Below, piece after piece: positions 17,825 to 26,153 of a stretch of 64,000 nucleotides of DNA. Both the position numbers and the translations under genes were made by a program. Origin of the DNA: Sinomicrobium soli (GTDB lineage Bacteria; Bacteroidota; Bacteroidia; Flavobacteriales; Flavobacteriaceae); the NCBI RefSeq assembly GCF_003285545.1, contig NZ_QLNV01000003.1:1-64000 (forward strand). The letters run 5' to 3'. The notes beneath the pieces were generated by a model, which saw nothing but the letters and a program-made list of their open reading frames with translations, did not search any database and had not been told where the DNA came from. The first letter of the stretch is position 1. Each line of letters opens with the position of its first letter.

Positions 17825-19252
17825 ATGAATTTAACTGCGCAATCGGTATGGGATAACTGTCTGTCTTTTATTGAGGATAATATTCAGCCCCAAGCTTACA
17901 AAACCTGGTTTGCCCCGATAAAGGCTGTCAAACTTACCGATAACGCTTTGAGTATACAAGTACCGAGTAAGTTTTTTTACGAATGGCTGGAGGAACACTA
18001 TGTAAAGCTGTTAAAGGTTGCGCTTACAAAAGAGCTGGGAGAAAATGCCAAACTGGTGTACATTATCAAGATGGAAAACACTTATGGCAACCAGCGCCCG
18101 TTTACCGAAAAGATCCCGAGCAGTAACCGTACCCACCTGCAACCGCAGGAACTGGACGTACCGGTAAAGCACAAGAACCCGGAATTAAAAAATCCTTTTG
18201 TCATTCCCGGGATCCGGAATATAAAGATCGAATCCCAGCTCAACCCGAATTACAATTTCGACAATTTCCTCGAGGGCGATTCCAATCGCCTGGCCCGTTC
18301 CGCAGGGCTGGCCGTGGCAAACAAGCCGGGAGGGACCTCGTTCAACCCGCTTCTTATATTCGGAGGTGTGGGGTTGGGAAAAACACATCTCGCCCATGCC
18401 ATCGGCGTGGATATCAAGGACAAATATCCCGAAAAGACCGTACTCTATATTTCTGCCGAAAAATTTACCCAGCAGTTTATAGAGTCTGTCAAAAAGAATA
18501 CCAGGAACGATTTCATTCACTTCTACCAGCTCATCGACGTGCTGATCATAGACGACGTACAGTTCTTTTCCGGAAAGTCCGGAACCCAGGACGTGTTCTT
18601 TCATATATTCAACCACCTGCACCAGAACGGGAAACAGGTGATACTGACCTCCGACAAGGCGCCGGTAGACATGCAGGATATCGAGCAGCGACTGCTTTCG
18701 CGCTTTAAATGGGGGCTCTCCGCAGAATTGCAGACTCCCGATTACGAGACCAGGATATCCATACTTAAAAACAAACTGTACCGCGACGGGGTGGATATGC
18801 CGGAAGAGATCATCGAATATGTGGCCAAAAACATCAAGACCAATGTCAGGGAACTGGAAGGCGCCATCATTTCGCTTATCGCGCAGTCTTCCTTCAACAA
18901 GAGGGAAGTCACCATAGACCTCGCTACCCAGATCGTCGAGAAGTTCGTAAAGAACACCAAACGGGAAGTCTCCATCGACTATATCCAGAAAGTGGTATCG
19001 GATTACTTCCAGATGGATGTGGCCACCCTGCAGTCCAAGACCCGCAAGCGGCATATCGTACAGGCGCGCCAGCTGGCCATGTTCTTTGCCAAGAAATTCA
19101 CCAAAGCCTCCCTGGCAAGCATAGGGTCACAGATAGGAAAAAGGGATCACGCTACGGTACTTCACGCCTGTAAAACGGTAGATAACCTGGCCGAAACGGA
19201 TAAACAGTTCAGAAAACACCTGGAAGACCTTTCCAAAAAGCTTTCGCAGTAG
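17825..19252 (+). CDS. dnaA: chromosomal replication initiator protein DnaA
   Basis: 475 residues, complete. Domain I spans about 1-80, a short linker domain II follows, the AAA+ domain III has Walker A GGVGLGKT (180-187) and Walker B LIIDDVQF with Asp243-Asp244, and domain IV ends with the DNA-binding signature IGKRDHATVLHAC near 440-453. It binds DnaA boxes and opens the origin. The intergenic region upstream (17620-17824) is very AT-rich with T/A runs but has only one near-match to a DnaA box (TTGTTCACA at 17730), so an origin is not shown. Followed by octamer and heptamer repeats, then a phosphatase gene on the same strand. Confidence 0.98.
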   Translation: MNLTAQSVWDNCLSFIEDNIQPQAYKTWFAPIKAVKLTDNALSIQVPSKFFYEWLEEHYVKLLKVALTKELGENAKLVYIIKMENTYGNQRPFTEKIPSSNRTHLQPQELDVPVKHKNPELKNPFVIPGIRNIKIESQLNPNYNFDNFLEGDSNRLARSAGLAVANKPGGTSFNPLLIFGGVGLGKTHLAHAIGVDIKDKYPEKTVLYISAEKFTQQFIESVKKNTRNDFIHFYQLIDVLIIDDVQFFSGKSGTQDVFFHIFNHLHQNGKQVILTSDKAPVDMQDIEQRLLSRFKWGLSAELQTPDYETRISILKNKLYRDGVDMPEEIIEYVAKNIKTNVRELEGAIISLIAQSSFNKREVTIDLATQIVEKFVKNTKREVSIDYIQKVVSDYFQMDVATLQSKTRKRHIVQARQLAMFFAKKFTKASLASIGSQIGKRDHATVLHACKTVDNLAETDKQFRKHLEDLSKKLSQ

Positions 19253-19256
19253 CTCA

Positions 19257-19288
19257 GGTTAACAGGTTATTGAGTTAATAAATTATCC
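19257..19288 (+). repeat. octamer tandem repeat, 4 degenerate units
   Basis: GGTTAACA, GGTTATTG, AGTTAATA, AATTATCC in phase, starting 4 bases after the dnaA stop. GGTTATTG is the reverse complement of a rotation of AACCCAAT, the central unit of the array at 14287. Confidence 0.45.
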
Positions 19289-19289
19289 A

Positions 19290-19324
19290 AACTAACAACT
19301 AAGAACTACAAACTAACAAACTAA
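19290..19324 (+). repeat. heptamer array (AACTAAC type), 5 units
   Basis: AACTAAC, AACTAAG, AACTACA, AACTAAC, AAACTAA in phase. The last unit ends one base before the ATG of the phosphatase gene, so the array forms its ribosome-binding region. Confidence 0.65.
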
Positions 19325-19325
19325 A

Positions 19326-19781
19326 ATGAAAACCAGGATCCTGATGGTATGCCTTGGCAATATATGCCGGTCTCCGCTGGCCGAAGGGATATTGCGTTCT
19401 AAAATATCTCCCGAAAAGGCAGAGATCGATTCTGCCGGAACGGCGGGGTATCATATCGGGGAAACCCCGGACCAGCGTTCGGTAGCTATTGCCCGGAAAA
19501 ACAATATCGACATCAGCAGTTTGAGAGGAAGAAAATTCGGGGTGTCCGATTTTGATCGTTTCGACCATATTTATGTCATGGACCGTTCTAATTACGACAA
19601 TGTCATAGAAATGGCACGGCACGAGGGCGACCGGGAGAAAGTGGCACTGATCCTCAACCTCAGCAACCCCGGCAGCAATACGGAAGTTCCCGATCCCTAT
19701 TACGGAGGAGCGGAAGGCTTCAGCGATGTTTACAGGATGCTGGACAAGGCCTGTGATGTCCTGGCGGCCAGTATCGGATAA
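19326..19781 (+). CDS. low-molecular-weight protein tyrosine phosphatase
   Basis: 151 residues, single domain. The phosphate loop Cys9-LGNIC-Arg15-Ser16 lies at the N-terminus as in all members, and the general acid Asp123 in VPDPYYGG is present. It dephosphorylates phosphotyrosine or other phosphomonoesters in the cytoplasm; in bacteria it often counteracts tyrosine kinases of capsule export, but no such kinase is nearby. It sits 28 bases before the RsmI-like gene, so the two probably form an operon. Confidence 0.93.
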   Translation: MKTRILMVCLGNICRSPLAEGILRSKISPEKAEIDSAGTAGYHIGETPDQRSVAIARKNNIDISSLRGRKFGVSDFDRFDHIYVMDRSNYDNVIEMARHEGDREKVALILNLSNPGSNTEVPDPYYGGAEGFSDVYRMLDKACDVLAASIG

Positions 19782-19809
19782 CCATGTACCGACAAATCCC
19801 ACTTTGAAA

Positions 19810-20538
19810 ATGACCACACCGGACACGCATAACGGTACCTTGTTCCTTATCCCCGTAACGCTGGGAGAACAGCCTCCGCTGGAGGTGCTCCCGTTATCGG
19901 TAAAAAGGGTGATCGGGGAAACCGATCACTACATCGTCGAGAACCAGAAATCCGCACGCCGTTTTATTAAAAAAATATGCCCGGACAAGGTTCAGGCCGA
20001 CCTTCACCTCTATCCCCTGAACAAACGCACCGACCCCGGGGAGCTCCCCGGTTTTCTGCAACCCTGCCTCGAAGGCAGGAACATGGGGGTGATCTCCGAA
20101 GCCGGTTGTCCCGGTATCGCAGACCCCGGCGCAGATGTGGTGGCCCTCGCACACCGGAAAGGTATCAGGGTCGAACCCCTGGTGGGCCCGTCGTCCATTC
20201 TGCTCGCCCTGATGGCCAGCGGAATGAACGGACAAAGTTTTGCGTTTAACGGCTATCTTCCCATCGACAAGGGACAGCGGAAACAGGAGATCAGGAAACT
20301 GGAGAAACGCTCCGCCGAACTCAACCAGTCACAGATATTTATCGAAACCCCCTATCGCAACAACCAGATGCTCGCCGACCTGGCCTCAACATTACAGGAC
20401 AACACCCTGGTTTGCGTAGCCTGCGACATTACCCTGCCTACCCAGTATATCCGTACTCAAAAAGCTTTACACTGGAAAAAAAACCGCGAAGACCTTCATA
20501 AAAGACCCTGTATATTTATAATTCACGCCGGGCGATAA
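19810..20538 (+). CDS. RsmI-like SAM-dependent methyltransferase (tetrapyrrole-methylase fold)
   Basis: 242 residues from the ATG at 19810; a longer in-frame extension overlaps the phosphatase gene and is rejected. It shows the family landmarks SEAGCPGIADPGADVV (near residue 95-110) and LVGPSSILLALMASGMNGQ, plus IFIETPYRNN. RsmI 2'-O-methylates C1402 of 16S rRNA. This flavobacterial form is shorter than E. coli RsmI (286) and starts differently (LIPVTLGE), so the exact target is uncertain. Immediately downstream (7 bases) begins a dispersed repeat. Confidence 0.85.
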   Translation: MTTPDTHNGTLFLIPVTLGEQPPLEVLPLSVKRVIGETDHYIVENQKSARRFIKKICPDKVQADLHLYPLNKRTDPGELPGFLQPCLEGRNMGVISEAGCPGIADPGADVVALAHRKGIRVEPLVGPSSILLALMASGMNGQSFAFNGYLPIDKGQRKQEIRKLEKRSAELNQSQIFIETPYRNNQMLADLASTLQDNTLVCVACDITLPTQYIRTQKALHWKKNREDLHKRPCIFIIHAGR

Positions 20539-20544
20539 AATTGT

Positions 20545-20659
20545 GTCATCCCGACCGCAGTCCCTCTCCCGGCCTTCCCCGATGCCCGGAACAAGTTAGT
20601 CGGGGGAGGGATCTCCGGCTTTTCGCTGCTGCTGTTGAAGGTTCTTTAAGCCGGGGTGG
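20545..20659 (+). repeat. dispersed repeat, diverged copy 4
   Basis: GTCATCCCGACCGCAG start, GGGATCTCCGGC, GCTGCTGTTGAAGGTTCTTT and GCCGGGGTGG match the blocks of the 15-kb copies in the same order. It carries the internal Cys/Gly-rich hairpin like copy 1 but longer (CTCCCGGCC ... GTCGGGGGAG). The GAATGAC end is missing. Confidence 0.6.
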
Positions 20660-20665
20660 AAAAAC

Positions 20666-20703
20666 AAAACCCCGGGCTTCATCATACTGAAACCCGGGGT
20701 TTT
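20666..20703 (-). terminator. intrinsic terminator between converging genes
   Basis: Eleven-base perfect stem AAAACCCCGGG / CCCGGGGTTTT with a 16-base loop and A/T-rich flanks on both sides. It serves the minus-strand transglycosylase gene (stop 20731) and can stop transcription from the left too. Confidence 0.8.
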
Positions 20704-20730
20704 GCAAACAATGTTTAATTTAAACCACAA

Positions 20731-21357
20731 TCAGATCTTCGCTCTTCTGTCCGGAAGGATATAAGAGGTATCATATCCGGAGAACTTCCTCATATAATAA
20801 CGGATGGAAGCCCCGTTGGCATCCTTAAAACCTTGTAATCCGCCGGAACGCAGGAATGTTTTTACATTTCCCGGGCCGGCCAGGTGGGCGGCAGCCAAAA
20901 TTCCCGACTCGGTAATATATACTCCTCCTATCTGCTGGCCTACACTTCTCTTTATATCCCTGCGCAATATCCACTTATTCCGGGCCGTATTGGCCACAAA
21001 AGCGCGTTCCTGCAGCTCGGGGTCATTCAGAAAACCGGAAGCATTACGAATTCCTATCAACCTGAGCGTGGAAGCACCGAACTGGTATTTCCCCATATAG
21101 CCCAGATGATTGGTCACAAAATAATCTCCGCGGGATTCCTTGAAGCCCAGGGCTTCCCTGAATCCTACGAATGATTTTCCAAGAAACGGGGGAGTGATTT
21201 CGGGAGCCTGTTCCCCTCGCGGGACTACAGTATACATCACCGGCTCGTAAACCCTGAAATTCTCATTCAGGATCACCTGTTTTTCGGGGGAGAACCCCAA
21301 ACTGATAAAGGTTAAAAGAATAACTAAAATAACATATTTTACTACATTCTTTACCAT
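20731..21357 (-). CDS. secreted lysozyme-like / lytic transglycosylase-like protein
   Basis: 208 residues. The N-terminal hydrophobic segment (5-22) is a signal peptide or anchor. The core has FKESRGDY (Glu74 then Ser-Arg, as in SLT-type lysozyme folds where ES flanks the catalytic Glu), followed by GYMGKYQFGASTLRLIG and an ILAAAHLAGPGNV segment, which together resemble the SLT catalytic domain. It probably cleaves peptidoglycan in the periplasm. Shorter than classical SLT enzymes and without LysM domains. It is transcribed away from mltG's start region with a separate terminator. The exact enzyme class is inferred. Confidence 0.75.
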   Translation of the reverse strand: MVKNVVKYVILVILLTFISLGFSPEKQVILNENFRVYEPVMYTVVPRGEQAPEITPPFLGKSFVGFREALGFKESRGDYFVTNHLGYMGKYQFGASTLRLIGIRNASGFLNDPELQERAFVANTARNKWILRRDIKRSVGQQIGGVYITESGILAAAHLAGPGNVKTFLRSGGLQGFKDANGASIRYYMRKFSGYDTSYILPDRRAKI

Positions 21358-21514
21358 TGATTTTTATTTCTTCGAGATTTACGGGAGCGAATCACTTTCC
21401 GGAAAAACGATCCGATACCTGGGGTATCCCCTACTCGAAATTAGCGCCTGCAAATATACGACTTTTTTTAAAAATCATAAAATCAACAGTTTAAGTCACA
21501 AACCCCCGGTAAAC

Positions 21515-22558
21515 CTACCGGTTTATCTGCTGCTTGTTGACCCAGTCTACATAATCCCTTTTATTGATATTGTGCTGCATCAGTGTCCTGGAAAACTTGT
21601 GATATCCCGGGTTTTCCACATCGGCCACAAAATAGAAATAATCGTGTCTTTCCGGGTTAAGTACGGCATCTATAGACGAAATATCGGGCATGGCGATAGG
21701 CCCCGGGGGCAGGCCGGCGTACTTATAGGTATTATACGGAGAATCGATCTCCAGGTCTTTATACAATACCCTCTTTATAATGGTGTCGTAGTTCCCGGTA
21801 TGTTTTTTCAGCGCATAGATCACGGTAGGATCGGCCTGTAGCAGCATATTCCTGTCCAGCCGGTTCAGGTAAACCCCGGCAACACGCGGCCTCTCGTCCG
21901 CTTTTGCGGTTTCTTTCTGCACTATGGCCGCCAGGGCCATCACCTGGTGTGGTGTCAGTTGCAGCGCACGGGCTTTGGCCAGCCGCTCTTCATTCCAGAA
22001 CCTCTTGTATTCTTTCAGCATCCTGTCGCGGAATTCACGGGCAGAAGTATTCCAGAAAAACTCGTAACTATTCGGGATGTACAGGTTTAATGCCTGCTCG
22101 CCGGTAAACCGGATACTGTCCAGGAATGCCGTATCCCCGAAAGCTTCCAGCAAAGATGTGCTATCGGCCTCGATCTGTCCGGAAATACGTCCTGCAAGCC
22201 TGGCCAGGCTTTCCTGGTTGTTGAAAGAGATATTGACCGGGGTATTACGGCTTCGCAGCGAATTGACAATGTCGTTATTGCTCATTCCCTTTTTGACCAC
22301 ATACCTTCCGGCCCGGGGTGCCCCCGTGTACCCTTTTTTATCGGCTACCCTGTCGAAAGTGCGGATATTTTTCAGCAAAGGCTCCAGTTGCTCCCTTACC
22401 TCCCCGTAAGATGCTCCCGTAGGAACATACACATACGCTTCCTTGTTATCAAATGCCGTATTCGGGGCAAATATGGACGTGTAGATATTATAAACAAAAA
22501 ACAACCCCCCGGCTACCCCCAGGAGTAAAACAACTACTATGATCTTTCGTATGTACAT
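21515..22558 (-). CDS. mltG: endolytic murein transglycosylase MltG
   Basis: 347 residues. One membrane segment (5-26), then a LysM-like region (40-105) and the YceG catalytic domain. The signature AAIVQKETAKADE places the catalytic glutamate at 216, with VAGVYLNRL and LQADPTVIYAL after it. It cuts nascent glycan strands at the outer face of the inner membrane. Downstream of the GNAT and dapF genes on the same strand, but 145 bases of heptamer repeats separate them, so co-transcription is uncertain. Confidence 0.95.
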   Translation of the reverse strand: MYIRKIIVVVLLLGVAGGLFFVYNIYTSIFAPNTAFDNKEAYVYVPTGASYGEVREQLEPLLKNIRTFDRVADKKGYTGAPRAGRYVVKKGMSNNDIVNSLRSRNTPVNISFNNQESLARLAGRISGQIEADSTSLLEAFGDTAFLDSIRFTGEQALNLYIPNSYEFFWNTSAREFRDRMLKEYKRFWNEERLAKARALQLTPHQVMALAAIVQKETAKADERPRVAGVYLNRLDRNMLLQADPTVIYALKKHTGNYDTIIKRVLYKDLEIDSPYNTYKYAGLPPGPIAMPDISSIDAVLNPERHDYFYFVADVENPGYHKFSRTLMQHNINKRDYVDWVNKQQINR

Positions 22559-22594
22559 GCGTTTACAAATTTAACTGTCGGTTGTTGGGTTTTT

Positions 22595-22629
22595 AGTTCT
22601 TAGTTCGTAGTTGTTAGTTCGTAGTTTGG
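22595..22629 (+). repeat. heptamer array (AGTTCTT type), 5 units
   Basis: AGTTCTT, AGTTCGT, AGTTGTT, AGTTCGT, AGTTTGG in perfect 7-base phase. Same unit family as 15038 and, in reverse complement, 19290. Confidence 0.65.
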
Positions 22630-22657
22630 GCATGCCTGAATATGGCTATAATTACCG

Positions 22658-22706
22658 ACTACTCAATACTCAATACTAACTACTCAATACTAACTACTAA
22701 CTACTA
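22658..22706 (+). repeat. heptamer array (ACTACTC type), 7 units
   Basis: ACTACTC, AATACTC, AATACTA, ACTACTC, AATACTA, ACTACTA, ACTACTA in phase. ACTACTC is the reverse complement of a rotation of AGTAGTG, the unit of the 14-copy array at 43236. The last unit contains the stop codon of the minus-strand acetyltransferase gene. Confidence 0.75.
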
Positions 22707-23228
22707 ACCACCAATCTTCTGATATAATACCTCGTCCCTGAACTCTCCTTCTGAAAATATCCAGTCTTTTTTCACTCCTACCTTTTCAAATCCCTGCCTG
22801 GTAAACAACCTTATACTCGCGGTATTATCTGCCGTGATATTGGCATAAAGCTGGTGTACCCCAAGGCGTGTAAAGGCGTAATCGGTGAGCAACCTTAAGG
22901 CTTCCGAACCTATGCCCCTGCTTCTTTGCGCTTTTTCAAACACAACGATCCCCACCCCGGCCCTCCTGTTTTTCGGGCAAAAATCAAAAAGGTCTATAAA
23001 TCCCAGGAGGTGAAGGCTATAGTCTGATATGGCCAGCCGCAACTGCTTGATCTCGTAAATGTCCTTATGACTGTTCTCGAGGTATTGCCGGAGCAGGTAA
23101 CGGGAATAAGGGGCCTGGGTCTCGCTCACCTCCCATACCGTCTCATCGTTTTCCAGCCGGTACAGGAAATCCAGGTCCTCCGGTTCCAGTGCCCTTAAAA
23201 AAATCCCTTCTCCCGAAAGTGTTACCAT
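22704..23228 (-). CDS. GNAT-family N-acetyltransferase
   Basis: 174 residues from the ATG at 23228. A TTG 14 codons upstream is in frame, but the RimJ/RimL-like domain starts right after this ATG with GIFLRALEPEDLDFLYRLEND. Acetyl-CoA binding motif A is KAQRSRGIGSEALRLL (Q/R-x-x-G-x-G/A), followed by HQLYANITADNTASIRLFTRQGFEKVG, typical of acetyltransferases acting on ribosomal proteins, polyamines or aminoglycosides. A SpeG-like or Rim-like substrate is possible; none can be proven. It follows dapF by about 50 bases and its stop codon TAG lies within a heptamer repeat. Confidence 0.88.
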   Translation of the reverse strand: MVTLSGEGIFLRALEPEDLDFLYRLENDETVWEVSETQAPYSRYLLRQYLENSHKDIYEIKQLRLAISDYSLHLLGFIDLFDFCPKNRRAGVGIVVFEKAQRSRGIGSEALRLLTDYAFTRLGVHQLYANITADNTASIRLFTRQGFEKVGVKKDWIFSEGEFRDEVLYQKIGG

Positions 23229-23278
23229 AAGCTTATTCCTTTTACCTGTCTCTGCCACTTCATACCGCAAAAACTGTG

Positions 23279-24058
23279 CTATACACGATCAACCTCGCCC
23301 CTGAACACTTTTTTGGCCGGCCCTTCCAGAAATATATTCCGGTACTGCCCGCCTTCCTCATCAAAATAAACCCGGAGTACACCACCGGGAGTCTGAAGGG
23401 TCACCGTATTCCCTTTTGTTTTCCCCGTGCGATGCATGGCTATGGCCACAGCCGTAACCCCGGTGCCACAGGAAAAAGTTTCGTCTTCCACTCCCCTTTC
23501 GTAGGTCCTTACCTTAAATACGGCATCATCTACCTTACTGACAAAGTTGATATTGCTCCCGGCTTTTCCGTATTTGCCATAACGCAGTTTTGCGCCCTGC
23601 AATTTCACGTCAAACCGGTCTATCTCCTGTACTTCCTGTACGTGATGCGGCGATCCCGTATCCAGGAAAACATAATTGTCGAATACATCCACACGATCCA
23701 CATCAGTCATCTGCAGCTTTACCTTTCCATCTCCCAAGGTGGCCCTGTGCACCCCGTCTACTGCCATGAAACGGGTGTCATTTTTTATAATCCCGAGAAA
23801 ACCTGCAAAGGCCACAATACACCGTCCCCCGTTACCACACATGGTACTCTCGTTACCGTCGGCATTATAATACACCATCCTGAAATCATAACCGGGTTCA
23901 TCCTCAAGCAGGATAAGTCCGTCAGCCCCGACCCCGAACCTCCTGTCGCACAATCCGCCGATAAAATCAGTATCGTCTTTGGGAAAACCTCCTTCCCGGT
24001 TATCTACCATGACAAAATCGTTCCCGGTTCCCTGATATTTATAAAATATAAAACCCAT
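23279..24058 (-). CDS. dapF: diaminopimelate epimerase
   Basis: 259 residues, complete. The two catalytic cysteines are present: Cys74 in MCGNGGR and Cys197 in ETFSCGTGVTA. YQGTGNDFVMVDN at the start is the family signature. It interconverts LL- and meso-diaminopimelate, supplying lysine and the cross-linking residue of peptidoglycan. It heads a minus-strand cluster with an acetyltransferase and mltG, so two of three genes serve the cell wall. A TATATTTG box (minus strand, 24112-24105) lies upstream but without a clear -33 element. Confidence 0.97.
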   Translation of the reverse strand: MGFIFYKYQGTGNDFVMVDNREGGFPKDDTDFIGGLCDRRFGVGADGLILLEDEPGYDFRMVYYNADGNESTMCGNGGRCIVAFAGFLGIIKNDTRFMAVDGVHRATLGDGKVKLQMTDVDRVDVFDNYVFLDTGSPHHVQEVQEIDRFDVKLQGAKLRYGKYGKAGSNINFVSKVDDAVFKVRTYERGVEDETFSCGTGVTAVAIAMHRTGKTKGNTVTLQTPGGVLRVYFDEEGGQYRNIFLEGPAKKVFRGEVDRV

Positions 24059-24595
24059 CGTGTTTCTTTTTAGACCGCTTGTAAAGTCATTTTTTCAAAT
24101 ACGACAAATATACGATTTACCGGCAATTGCTGTGCTTTTAACGGTTTTTAAAGTGGAAACACTCTGAATATCCACCCGGAAACCGGAAGCATCCGGACTT
24201 GCTATCCTTCCTTTCTGCCAGTTTTTCCGTTTTACCCCCCGCAAACAGTTTGGTATTATTTTTGAAAATAACCCTCCCGCAGGAAAACCGTAAATTTCGG
24301 GTAACGCGTGATTTTTCTTAAAACACTGCACACATAACGTTTACCGGAACGCTGTTAAACTGTCGTTAAAGTCGAAATGTTAAAATAATAAACTCCTAAA
24401 TTTGATCTGCAAAACCCCGGGAACCTGTCCCGGAGATCGATCGGGAAGTTTTAGTATAATAAACCCCGGCAAAAGGGATATCAGCCTTTATCCGGTCTTT
24501 GGATAAACAACGATACCGGGTATTACTCCTGCTGTTGCCGGAAAGACAGATATATTTTATAAAACAGATTTGTAAAAATTTAAATATCAAAACCA
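24059..24595. other. divergent intergenic region dapF / htrA
   Basis: No gene. It holds a TATATTTG box for dapF (24105-24112, minus) and a TAAATTTG box for htrA (24397-24404, plus), neither with a good TTG at the right distance. If the latter is used, the htrA leader is about 185 nt and contains a CCGGGA-ACCTG-TCCCGG hairpin (24417-24434) and a second GC-rich segment around 24465-24535. No known riboswitch was recognised. Confidence 0.45.
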
Positions 24596-25981
24596 ATGAA
24601 AAAGTTTATCGGTTTACTTTTCGTATCCATACTCGGTGGTTTTATAACCCTCGGGATCTACAGGGCTTTTTTTGAAAAAGAGCAGGTTGTCGTGGAACAG
24701 CGTACAACCACGCCCAATTTTGTCACGGCAAGTTATGACGCTTCTCCCCTGGCTGCAGCCGAGACCACGGATTTTACCGGTGCGGCGGAAAAGACGATCC
24801 ACGCTGTGGTTCACGTTACCAACCGCATGACCAGCAAGGCCCCCACAAGCTTCCAGGACCTTTTCTTCGGAGGAGGGCGCGAACGCACCCAGGTGGGAAC
24901 AGGTTCGGGGGTCATTATTTCTCCGGACGGGTATATCGTGACCAATAACCACGTTATAGACGGCGCCACGGAACTGTCGGTAACACTGAACAACAATAAG
25001 ACCTACGACGCAGAACTCATAGGTTCCGACCCCTCTACCGATATTGCACTGATCAAGGTGGATACGGATGAAGACCTCCCCTACCTGGCTTTCGGGGATT
25101 CCGACAATGCCAGGGTAGGCGAATGGGTACTGGCCGTGGGTAACCCCTTCAACCTGACCTCCACCGTAACCGCAGGGATCATCAGTGCCAAATCGAGAGA
25201 CCTCAGCGGTAGTAACAGCCAATCGTTCATACAGACGGATGCTGCCGTAAACCCCGGAAACAGCGGCGGTGCCCTGGTAAACAGCAGGGGCGACCTCATC
25301 GGTATCAACACCGCCATTACCTCGCGCACGGGTACCTATATCGGCTATGCCTTTGCCGTGCCCAGTAATATCGCCAAAAAAGTGGTAGAAGACCTTCTGG
25401 AATACGGCAATGTACAGAAGGGACTGCTCGGGGTTTCCATTATACAGAAAAATTCGCCCTATGCCGTTGAAAACGGGATCAACGAGATCGAAGGATTGTA
25501 TGTCGGTGGTGTGGAAGAAGATTCGGGTGCCGAAAAAGCAGGTATAGGAGAAGGCGATATCATTAAAAGTGTAGACGAGATCAAGATAAACAAGTTTGCC
25601 GACCTCACCGGTTACCTGAATTCAAAACGCCCCGGAAATACGGTTCAGCTGACCATCGAAAGGGACGGGAAAACAAAAACAGTACCGGTCACCCTCAGCA
25701 AGATCAATTCGTATACGCTGAACGAACTGGGCATACAGGTCAAAAACATTTCAGACAAGGACAGGAAGCAGTACCGTACCGATCACGGGGTAAAGATCAC
25801 CCGTACGGCACCGTATCTCAACAATGCCAACCTGGAAGGCAGGATACTGGTAGAGATCAACGGCAAGAAGATCCGGAACGGGGAAGATGCCGAGAAAATA
25901 GTTTCCGAAATAAACCCCAACGAAAGAAATGTTATTGTGATCCTCAACGAAAAAGGGGAAGCAGAGAGGTATTTGTTCTAA
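24596..25981 (+). CDS. DegP/DegQ-like serine protease (HtrA family)
   Basis: 461 residues. One N-terminal hydrophobic segment (4-21) exports or anchors it in the periplasm. The trypsin-like domain has the complete triad His119 (TNNHVIDGA), Asp149 (STDIALIK) and Ser223 (NPGNSGGAL). A first PDZ domain spans about 275-365, and the C-terminal 80 residues form a divergent second PDZ. It degrades or refolds damaged envelope proteins. It has its own leader and terminator, but a 157-bp mobile element sits between its stop codon and that terminator. Heat- or envelope-stress control is likely for the family but not visible here. Confidence 0.95.
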   Translation: MKKFIGLLFVSILGGFITLGIYRAFFEKEQVVVEQRTTTPNFVTASYDASPLAAAETTDFTGAAEKTIHAVVHVTNRMTSKAPTSFQDLFFGGGRERTQVGTGSGVIISPDGYIVTNNHVIDGATELSVTLNNNKTYDAELIGSDPSTDIALIKVDTDEDLPYLAFGDSDNARVGEWVLAVGNPFNLTSTVTAGIISAKSRDLSGSNSQSFIQTDAAVNPGNSGGALVNSRGDLIGINTAITSRTGTYIGYAFAVPSNIAKKVVEDLLEYGNVQKGLLGVSIIQKNSPYAVENGINEIEGLYVGGVEEDSGAEKAGIGEGDIIKSVDEIKINKFADLTGYLNSKRPGNTVQLTIERDGKTKTVPVTLSKINSYTLNELGIQVKNISDKDRKQYRTDHGVKITRTAPYLNNANLEGRILVEINGKKIRNGEDAEKIVSEINPNERNVIVILNEKGEAERYLF

Positions 25982-25996
25982 AACACAGCCCTCAGA

Positions 25997-26153
25997 GCTT
26001 GTTTAAACTAATTCCAATTGGCTGCAAAATGATCTTTTTACCCCATATTTCATCTTTTTCTTGCTCCATAGCTATGGCTATGCAGCGCAAAAAAGCCTTC
26101 ATCTGGGGCAGAAATCTCTATTTTTCGCTACAATCAAATCAATTTAAACAAGC
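25997..26153. mobile_element. MITE-like palindromic element with flanking direct repeat
   Basis: The 157-bp element has perfect 11-bp terminal inverted repeats, GCTTGTTTAAA (25997-26007) and TTTAAACAAGC (26143-26153). It is flanked by a direct repeat CCTCAGA (25990-25996 and 26154-26160), extendable to AGCCCTCAGA if the shared AGC is counted. The arms are imperfectly complementary along their whole length around a core CCATAGCTATGG, so the RNA would fold into one long hairpin. It has no coding capacity. These are the marks of a non-autonomous transposable element with target duplication. It sits between the htrA stop and terminator. Confidence 0.75.

Noticed and set aside
24360-24595. Riboswitch in the htrA leader
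   Set aside because: Hairpins are present but no conserved core of a known class, and a protease gene is not a usual target.
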